Part shown: positions 57,441 to 64,000 of the stretch, piece by piece
Layout of the letters: each line of letters starts with the position of its first letter
How positions within the stretch are numbered: position 1 is the stretch's first letter
Origin: Polychytrium aggregatum
Lineage: Eukaryota; Chytridiomycota; Chytridiomycetes; Polychytriales
Length of the DNA stretch: 64,000 bases
Direction: 5' to 3'
NCBI RefSeq assembly: GCF_025602895.1
Contig: NW_026516224.1
Location: 434,001 to 498,000, forward strand
Notes under the pieces: generated by a model
Database searches by the model: none
What the model was told of the DNA's origin: nothing
What the model saw: the letters and a program-made list of their open reading frames with translations, nothing else
Translations under genes and position numbers: made by a program

Positions 57441-57450
57441 ACCGCAGTAC
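57441..57450. repeat. Left direct repeat (putative target-site duplication)
   Basis: CACCGCAGTA, identical to 60832-60841 and in the same orientation. Confidence 0.75.
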
Positions 57451-57600
57451 ACTTTATTCAGAAAAAAACGGGACAATATAGCCGTTTCCATGAACATGTA
57501 GTATGTGCTGTGCTTGCGTCTAGCAAAGCCACAAGAAATAAAAACAGATCACTTTGGCAGCCTCCGAGTGAAGACCACCGGTCGCTCTCCGATCTCCACA
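57451..57600 (-). ncRNA. Candidate Fanzor guide-RNA (fRNA/omegaRNA) region
   Basis: In TnpB and Fanzor loci the guide RNA overlaps the 3' end of the nuclease gene and runs out to the transposon end, with the guide segment taken from the flank. Here that places it on the minus strand from the last Fanzor codons (57.6 kb) to the left end, with the guide from bases below 57451. No structure was computed; placement is by analogy only. Confidence 0.25.
57464..57476. repeat. Left terminal inverted repeat core
   Basis: AAAAAACGGGACA, the exact inverse of 60812-60824. Confidence 0.8.
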
Positions 57601-59916
57601 ATCGACCTGCATACTGTGATCATGTTGCGCGCCGCATTGACGTCGCGATTCCACACTGTCCGGCAGCTGGGATTCTTGCAGCTCCTGACAAAGTGGGAAT
57701 TCGCAACACTGGGCGCATCGAGTCCTTCCAACCGAACTGGCTCCAGGCACTTGGAGCACACTTGCGAGGTGTTGAACTCGTTCGTCGAGGCCACCTTGGC
57801 GCTTCCATGATGGTGATTGGGACGGCGTCGGTGGTGCTCGAATTGCTCAAAGTACCGAGCAAACCGCTGCCTCCGAGGGCTGGATGCATAGCCCTTGCCT
57901 TGACGCCATGACTGCATTGCCAAAGGCGATCACCACATCGGTCCGTATCGGGACGTGCTTCAGGACGGCCTTGCACATCCTGTCGACGGCCACTTGGTGC
58001 CTCTTGTGGCCTGTGAATCGATGGTGACGAGCCTTCTTGCCAAGGTGGAAGTCGAGCTGCACTCGCAGCTCCGGTCGCAGGACATGGGTGAGATGGACCT
58101 TGAAAGCCTCCGAGGACGACACCTTGGGCGAGGGGGTGGTCGACATCCAGGTCTCGATGCTGAGTCGATACTTCATGGTGTTGTGCCACTCAGTATTGGA
58201 CGTATGGCCACACATGTGCTGGTAGTGGCCATTGGAGAATGAGACCACCTCGTCTTGGTGGCCCGGTGCTTGGATGACCGCAGTGAAGATGGAGCCGACT
58301 CCAGGATCGATGCCAATCCAAATGGTGCGACCTGGGGTCTGGGTCGCCGATGTGGGCCTGGATGCGCTGCTCGGCAGTCGGAGGAGGCTCGATGGTCTCG
58401 GTGCGATCGGTTCGACGCACAAACTTGACGAGACCGATGGTGCATCCAATGCCATCGGTGCTGATCTCGTAGTTGAACAGCTTCTTGTCCCTGACCCGCT
58501 CTTGGAAGAGGGAGCTACGCAGCTTGAAGCAACTGCGCCAGAGACGATCCTGGTTGTTGACACCGTCCTCACCTTCTTCCTTGAGCTTGTCCCTGGTGAG
58601 TCCAAGGCGCTTCTTTGGACCCAGGAGTTGCCAAAGAGTGACCGTGTCAATCTTGACATACTTGGCCTTGGCTGTGCATAGAGGAACTATCGTGCACACG
58701 GCGGAGGAGTGTCCAGAGCGAGCTGCTTGAGGGCCCACTTGAGTCTGGATGCCAGCTTGTTGATCTTGGCCTTGGTGGTGCCGAGCTCAGACTTGGCCGT
58801 GGTGAACCTCTTGTCGTCGGAGGGAATGCCTCTGGCAGTGAGCTTGTCCAGCTTGGCCTGGCGCTGCAACTCGGTGACTCGGAGGGCGGGCATGTCACAG
58901 TCGATCCACTTGTGGACATTGTCGACCATCTTGTCCCGGGCGAGGATTCCCACATGGTGTGAGAGGCGATGGAGGGCCCGGAAGCGGTCCTGGTCGTTGC
59001 TGTACCGAAACTCGTCCAGGACGTGGCCAAAGTCCGGGTAGAGGAACTCGAGATCGGCCTTGGGTGGAGTCTGCCCTGGTTTCTCGAAGAGCTCGAGACA
59101 AGCCTCGATGGCGTCGTGCTTGTGCTTGTTGGCAGGGAAGACGGCAGCACAGAAGCGGCGAAGGAGTCGCCAGTATGCCAGGTCGAGGTGGGTGGTGCAG
59201 TTGGTGGCATAGGCATTGACAGCCAGTGTGAGAAGCTGACTGTGAGCACCATCAGGCAGACAAGGGGCCGGAGGCAGGTCTGCGTGCCGAGTGGTCTGGT
59301 AGTCGCGAAAGGAAGCGACCAGATGCTCGTTGTATTTCTCATTGTCCCCGGTCGGGGAGAGGGCACCGTCCTGGACGATCTTGAAGCATTGGCGAACGAA
59401 AGCAGGGGTGGACTTGGAGATGACGGGGACGGGAAGATCCTGCTCGATGCACCGGAGGATGTGCAGGTTGAGCAGCCTGGATGCCTCGAACTGGATCTGG
59501 GTCATGGCCTCGACGGTGGCCTGGATCTTGTCGCGGAGAGCGGGATTGAGACAACAGCCATCCATCGTCTGCTTGAAGCAGCTGAACTGAGGGGCGGATG
59601 ACCTTCCATCCACGAGAGGGACGACGGAGCTCTTGAGGGGCCGGTATTTGGGACACTTGTTGGTGTTGCAACGTTCGTGATCGGTGCCATCGCACTGGCG
59701 ACATCGCTTGACAGGACCAGATGAGGGACCAGGCTCGGTGGGATCGACATCCATTGGATCTGCAGAAGCAGTGGTGGTGAGCGACGGAGCAACAGACGAA
59801 CAAGCATGCGTGGGGTCAGAATACGAACCAGAGACAGGCTCCGACTGTGACTTGGCTTTCTTGGGCCTGGGTGGCCGAGGCTGGCCATCACCGGTACCCT
59901 TACGCTTCGGAGGCAT
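57549..59916 (-). pseudogene. Fanzor (eukaryotic TnpB-like RNA-guided DNA endonuclease), frame-disrupted
   Basis: About 780 codons in four overlapping frames. The N-terminal part (59916..58687) starts MPPKRKGTGDGQPRP with a basic nuclear-localisation-like stretch (RPPRPKKAK) and a zinc-knuckle-like CRQCDGTDHERCNTNKC, followed by a helical region. The next frame carries KYVKIDTVTLWQLLGPKKR and KLFNYEISTDGIGCTIGLV. The third carries RuvC-I (IWIGIDPGVGSIFTAV) and HRFTGHKRHQVAVDRM. The last carries NEFNTSQVCSKC, CKNPSCRTVWNRD and VNAARNM, which hold the relocated RuvC-II Glu, a four-Cys zinc ribbon and the RuvC-III Asp. All catalytic positions are therefore still encoded. Frame changes lie near 58690-58735 (a very short GT-AG intron is also possible), near 58335-58350 (one base short) and near 57900 (one base extra). 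Size fits Fanzor1. Confidence 0.88.
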
Positions 59917-60159
59917 GGGGGCAGAGGATGCTGGATGCCTGCCAGTGGTACTGGTCAGAGCAGAGACTTTTTTTTATCGTACAATAGCGCGATGATCAGA
60001 TCAAGGCGAGATGAGGGAAGAAAGCAGCAGGACGAAGGTGTGGCATTTATACCCGAGAGCAGGAGCCCGTCGTTGCGGGCTGGTTGGGGAAGTGACCCTG
60101 TTCAAAAATCGCCGAGAGGTTCAAGACAGGGATTTGAGCGTGAAAATGGCGGCTTGATT

Positions 60160-60223
60160 GGAGGGAACTCAACCCCAAATTGGAGGAACTCAACCCCAAA
60201 TCGGTGGGGACTCAACCCCAAAG
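60160..60223. repeat. Tandem repeat (unit core ACTCAACCCCAAA, 3 copies)
   Basis: Copies at 60166-60180, 60187-60201 and 60209-60223, spaced by 6-7 bp. On the minus strand the unit continues directly from the transposase codons for the FFGVES segment, so it may derive from the transposase end. Confidence 0.9.
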
Positions 60224-60753
60224 AAGTTCTCGATGGGATTGAAGTCGGGCGAGGCAGGTGGGGTGAAGATCACTGACCATCCTCGGCGCTCGATGCAGTC
60301 CAGGACAGGCATTGTCTTGTGCATGCTGACATTGTCCATCACAATCACAGAGTCGTCTGGGAAGGTCGCTCGCTCAAAGAACTCGACCATCGAGTGTGTC
60401 TTGAATGATGTGGGGATGTACATGCGATGCAGCACACCAGAGTGGTTGATGGCAAATGCAGCCGAGACAGACTTGTGTTTCATGTGATTGCGCTGGCGAA
60501 GCGGAGCACCCTTCGGTGAGTATCCGTAAAGAGGGAAAATGGATTTCCTGATCCCCGTCTCATCGACAAAAACGAATCGCCGCGGGTCGATGGAGCGGAC
60601 CTGGTCCCTGAACTGTGCCACTCGCTCATCCAGTCGCTTGGACTTGTAGAGGTGTGTTGCCCTCTTGTGTGAGAGACCTGCTCGGTGGATGGCAGTGTGG
60701 CAGAGTGAGAGTGAAACTTTCCTCTGGAGAGTGGTTGTGTGGCGAATGGTCAT
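60190..60753 (-). pseudogene. Tc1/mariner-IS630 type DDE transposase, truncated at both ends
   Basis: 187 codons of a DDE_3-type transposase: helix-turn-helix remnant (LCHTAIHRAGLSHKRATHLY), FRDQVRSIDPRRFVFVDETGI with the first catalytic Asp, GYSPKGAPLRQRNHMKHKSV, SVIVMDNVSMHK with the second Asp, and PDFNPIENFFG with the third acidic residue. These are the hallmark blocks of the IS630/Tc1/mariner superfamily. The usual N-terminal DNA-binding domain (about 100 residues more) is missing because the frame starts only 59 bp from the inverted repeat. The C-terminus runs into a tandem repeat and stops. Probably inactive, so mobility would need another copy. Confidence 0.88.
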
Positions 60754-60811
60754 GGCCAGCGCGCGATAACATTGGGTAACAAAATATTCGATGAATGGTC
60801 AAAATCCCGGG

Positions 60812-60824
60812 TGTCCCGTTTTTT
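60812..60824. repeat. Right terminal inverted repeat core
   Basis: TGTCCCGTTTTTT, the exact inverse of 57464-57476. Confidence 0.8.
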
Positions 60825-60831
60825 ATTGGAT

Positions 60832-60841
60832 CACCGCAGTA
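60832..60841. repeat. Right direct repeat (putative target-site duplication)
   Basis: CACCGCAGTA, identical to 57441-57450. Confidence 0.75.
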
Positions 60842-61263
60842 AAATCTTGCTTCATCTCCTTTCTCCCATTCGTGTACTTCTCGCCCCATCCCCCCTCTCT
60901 CCGTGCCATGATATGCGCTCTTTGTTTCCGCTCTTGCTCTGCTCGCTTTGACCTGTCTTGTCGTTGCTCGACTTTTTGTTCAACAGCGTACCCGTTTTGA
61001 GCCAGGGCCGTCGCTTTCTCTGGGTCCCGAATGCTGCCTCGCTCTGGATCTTGAATACACACCCACCGATGATCATGTTCAGTGTTTGCCATGCCACTCC
61101 AACCCAGCCGCCCCCATGTCCGTTTCGGCCGCTTGGCCCTCTGGCGCCGGACCCTGTCTTGTCCTTGTCTGCTCAAACCCGCGAAAGGCCTCGCCTTTGC
61201 CAGTGTCATTCATCTATCGCTGCATCTCGCTCCCAGTCGACGACCACGTATCCCTCTCCAGCC
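60842..61263. other. 5' flank of the PTPA gene
   Basis: 422 bp between the transposon and the PTPA start, C/T-rich on the + strand. Presumably the PTPA promoter and 5' UTR; the insertion sits about 0.4 kb upstream of the start codon. Confidence 0.55.
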
Positions 61264-62891
61264 ATGGACTATATGCCCAAGATGCCGCCGCCGGGAACAA
61301 CGCCCCGCCAGGCAGTGCCTATCACTCTGCCGCCCGAGCCCGTCAACCAGCGTCTGGCCGTGACCCTCGACAGCAACCACACCTTCGAGGTGCCAACGAA
61401 GCGCATCCACACCACCGAGGACGTGGCCGTCTGGCTCAAGTCCGAGGCCTGCGCCCGGTTCGTCGAGTTTGTGCAGGTGCTGAACGTCCATGTCAAGAAC
61501 AAGAAGATCTCGGATCCGTGCGCCGAGTCCAAGGTTGGCCAGCACGGCAGCGATTGTTGTCTGGGCCGCCACCGCGGACAGACCAGAGACGTCCTCGCTG
61601 CAACGCAGCATAACCGGGCAAAGTGAGAACCAAACGGCAATGCAGGATGGTGTGCTGAATCTCTCTGGGTTGCGCCCCTAGGCTGTGTCGGATCTTGTTG
61701 GCCTGCTTACGACGCTGAGCATCTGGGTCGACGAGATCCCGCCGCTGGAGGGCCCAAAACGCTTCGGAAACCGAGCCTTCAAGATCTGGTACGAGAAGAT
61801 GGAGTCGGTACGAGTCGATGCTCTGTCTGGCAGTGCGATGAGCCGGCTGTCGAGACGGCTAGGCTTGGACTGACGGTCAGGCCTCTCTCTCCCTTCCTGG
61901 ATACATGGCCGTTGCTGGCCCGCTCTCCAACCCGATCTCCTTCAGAACGTCTCGACGCTGCTCTTGCCGCTGGTCCCGCCTGCCCTCGACAGGGATGAGG
62001 TTCTCAAGGAGCTCACGCCGTACTTTACGGGCTCGTTTGGGCACTCTGTGCGGCTAGACTATGGATCCGGCCACGAGCTCTCGTTTGTGGCATTCCTGCT
62101 GTGTCTCGACATCCTGCAGGTCGTTGGACCCGACGACTTCCATGCCCTGGTCACCCGTGTGTTTGTCAAGTATTTGGATCTGGTCCGCAAGATACAGACG
62201 ACGTACTCGCTCGAGCCCGCGGGTTCGCACGGTGTGTGGGGCCTCGATGATCACCAGTTCCTGCCGTACTTTTGGGGCAGCGGCCAGCTTCAGGGTAAGA
62301 GAACCGCAAGCCTGAAAGGAACATATCGAGATCGGAGACCCTGGCAGAAGCGCCATTCGCTGCAAATGAAACATCAACCACGATCGCATGACCGACCACG
62401 GAGCCTATTCCTTCTCCCGCCAGATCATCCCAGACTGCGGCCCAAGTCCATCATGCAGGTCGAGCTCGTTGACCACTTTTACAGGGAGTATCTATACTTT
62501 GGGTGCATCAAGTTCATCAACGAGGTAGGTCTGGGCGGGTTCCAACAGAGCCTGGTCGGATTGCTGGAGACGTCTTCCCAGCAGTCCGATGCGATGAGCA
62601 AGTTTGAGGACCCGGCTCTTGCGCAAGTGGCTTACCCAGTCCGTCGCTGCGGCGTTCACATCCCATCAACATCGACAACCTCACCAAATCCAGACGAAGC
62701 GCGGACCGTTCCACGAGCATTCGCCACTGCTTTACGATATCTCTGGCGTGCCCACCTGGACCAAAGTTAATAGCGGCATCCTCAAGATGTACATTGCCGA
62801 GGTGTTGATGAAGTTCCCGGTGGTGCAGCATCTGCCCTTTGGCTCGCTGCTGCCCTTCCGGGAAGCCGAACACCCGATCCGATTCAACTAG
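61264..62891 (+). CDS. RRD1: Serine/threonine phosphatase 2A activator PTPA (5 exons, 347 aa)
   Basis: Exons 61264-61533, 61682-61807, 61946-62294, 62424-62524, 62694-62891 (1044 nt). PTPA (yeast Rrd1/Rrd2) is a peptidyl-prolyl isomerase that helps load metal into PP2A catalytic subunits. Signatures in order: [57 protein letters not shown] and [83 protein letters not shown] and [18 protein letters not shown], ending [10 protein letters not shown]. Length is typical. The first donor (GTTGGC) is non-consensus but keeps frame into AVSDLVGLL. Confidence 0.94.
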
Positions 62892-63272
62892 ACTGCGGCG
62901 CTCGCGCTCGCATGGTGGACATGAACAACAGAAAGGATCAAGCGAGCTGCGAACACGGACCTTGAATGTGATGCGTCGTTCAGCCGCCGTGGTTTCGCAT
63001 GGACTCATCGTCGCAACCGCCTCTATCGCCAGTCTGGGGCGCTGGGTTTGGAACGGCATGAGGTCGTGAGATGGCAATTCCTGAGCATGGACATCTGTGA
63101 ATGTGATGAGTGTTTATTCGAGATCCAGTACACGCATGGACACGGACAATACAGGAGCAAATGATTCCCACGGCCCCAAATCTAGATCGCACAATGCATG
63201 CTTGTCGGTCGGCTTCCTCCGGGTCTCCCAAGACGACTCTCATCGGTCTGGGATCGACGTCCGCTGCTGCGA
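62892..63272. other. Convergent intergenic region
   Basis: 381 bp between the 3' ends of PTPA (+) and the FERRY3-like gene (-). No feature recognised. Confidence 0.55.
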
Positions 63273-64000
63273 TCAGGTTGTTCTAAAGATCTCCGACAGC
63301 CTCTCTTTCACACCCGCATAGACGACCGGCCCAATTCCTCGCGGGACCGAAAAGATGATCGTTCGTGGCTTGGCGGTGAACGAGCTGCCGGCGGTGCCGT
63401 TGCCGCTGCTGCCTCCCACAGCCGTCGTTGATCGAGTGTGCTCCATCATCGAGCCCTTGGTCGCCTTCATCACGTACTCGCCGCGGCGCTGGACCAGAGC
63501 CTCGGAGGCCACGCACGCCGGCGGGTCTGAGTCAAAGTCTGGCACGAGCAGCAGCGGCACCGAGACGTTGTAGATCTCACAGCGGTGGCAGGTTCGCAGG
63601 ATATTCCGGTATCCTTCAAGAATCGGTGACCTAGGAGACATCTCGCCCCGAAGCGCTGGTCGCCGTTGCAAATTGTGTCAGCCGCGCCGGCGCCCCAGCA
63701 AGCATCTGCAGCCATGACTACAAACGAGCAAACAATCAACCACGCCCACCGAGGTCGCCATGCTCGACATATCAACCAGCCACTCACATTCGTCGCCAAT
63801 GATGAGATGAAAGACCACATGGATCAGAGGCAGGTTGGAGTGCTTCGTGATGAAAAAGTCGCCTTTGGAAAGCAGCCGTAGGAGTGCGACCCCGGATGAG
63901 CCGCCCACATCGCACAGATTGCACCGGTGCTGACATCATGTCGCTGTAATCATGCTGATGTGCGAGTCGCCCGCGCCGCCTCGCTCCTTACCTTCTTCCA
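63273..64000 (-). CDS. FERRY3: FERRY complex subunit 3 (C12orf4) homologue, 3' part, runs off right edge
   Basis: Visible exons: 64000..63992 (partial), 63929..63788 and 63655..63273, joined by GT-AG introns in frame. FERRY3 is a subunit of the five-part complex that links Rab5 early endosomes to mRNAs and ribosomes in animals. The segment HRCNLCDVGGSSGVALLRLL is followed by LPLIHVVFHLIIGDE, then SPILEGYRNILRTCHRCEIY and NVSVPLLLVPD, AEALVQ-like REYVMKATKGSMME, and the end RTIIFSVPRGIGPV with EIFRTT. This block order matches what I recall of the C12orf4 C-terminus (IPLLLV, KGFMME, RTVQFLVP, IFRVSS); no alignment was run. A Gly/Ser-rich insertion separates the last two blocks. The N-terminal two thirds lie outside the window. 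Confidence 0.7.

Larger units (their letters stand above)
57441..60841. mobile_element. Fanzor-carrying DNA transposon (about 3.4 kb with flanking direct repeats)
   Basis: The borders are set by an exact 10-bp direct repeat CACCGCAGTA at 57441-57450 and 60832-60841. Inside lies a perfect 13-bp inverted repeat AAAAAACGGGACA (57464-57476 and complement of 60812-60824), 13 and 7 bp in from the direct repeats. The cargo is a Fanzor nuclease gene (59916..57549) and a truncated Tc1/mariner-IS630 type transposase (60753..60190), both on the minus strand, with the transposase upstream. The direct repeat ends in TA, so a plain TA duplication is an alternative reading. Fanzor genes are known to ride in several eukaryotic transposon families, mariner included. 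Confidence 0.85.

Noticed and set aside
57168-58242. + strand frames across the left end of the transposon and antisense to Fanzor
   Set aside because: They are antisense shadows of the Fanzor coding strand, with no recognisable domains.

Overview
This window reads as nuclear DNA of a zoosporic (chytrid-type) fungus. The genes are eukaryotic and rich in introns: most have 2 to 11 exons, with introns of about 60 to 640 bp and GT-AG borders, plus two probable GC-AG introns. They are fungal in type (Spc24, Med11, Rpb4, Ctu2, Rrb1, Wss1-like, Fsh1-like, CTR copper transporter, Mei2-like). BBS5, a BBSome subunit kept only where there is a cilium or flagellum, points to a flagellated fungus. A Fanzor-bearing transposon and a FERRY3 (C12orf4) homologue fit the same placement. 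The lineage is inferred from gene content; no marker phylogeny was possible.

Layout. 0-12 kb: 5' part of an adenylate-forming (acyl-CoA synthetase-like) gene (-), an 11-exon cysteinyl-tRNA synthetase (+), a PA-TM-RING E3 ligase with a long Asn-Ser repeat (-), the kinetochore subunit Spc24 (-) and a Cys-rich CTR copper transporter (-). 14-25 kb: a globin ending in a prenylation-type CaaX box (+), the tRNA thiolation subunit Ctu2 (-), a TRF-like telobox protein (+) and BBS5 (-). 25-35 kb: a rearranged fragment of a Fanzor transposon, a second PA-TM-RING ligase (+), an FSH1-type serine hydrolase (-), the ribosome-assembly WD40 protein Rrb1/GRWD1 (+) and Dus3 (+). 35-48 kb: a 12-cysteine secreted miniprotein (-), complex I subunit NDUFV1 (+), a Wss1-like SUMO-linked protease with a 14-nt microexon (-), MBF1 (-), a putative LIR-motif protein (-) and Med11 (-). 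48-64 kb: a 51-aa membrane protein (-), Rpb4 (+), a Mei2-like RNA-binding protein (+), the Fanzor transposon, the PP2A activator PTPA (+) and the 3' end of a FERRY3 homologue (-) running off the right edge.

The main discovery candidate is the 3.4-kb element at 57.44-60.84 kb. It carries a Fanzor (eukaryotic TnpB-like, RNA-guided nuclease) gene and a truncated Tc1/mariner-IS630 type transposase on the same strand. It has a 13-bp inverted repeat near its ends and an exact 10-bp direct repeat at its borders. The Fanzor keeps its RuvC and zinc-ribbon motifs but its frame is interrupted three times. A second, scrambled fragment of the same family lies at 25.5 kb, so the family has been active in this genome.

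Most genes are unrelated housekeeping genes with no operon-like logic. Exon models were built by hand from splice signals, reading phase and family conservation; for the complete multi-exon genes the exon lengths sum to a whole number of codons. Long stretches between genes are pyrimidine-rich or hold simple repeats.
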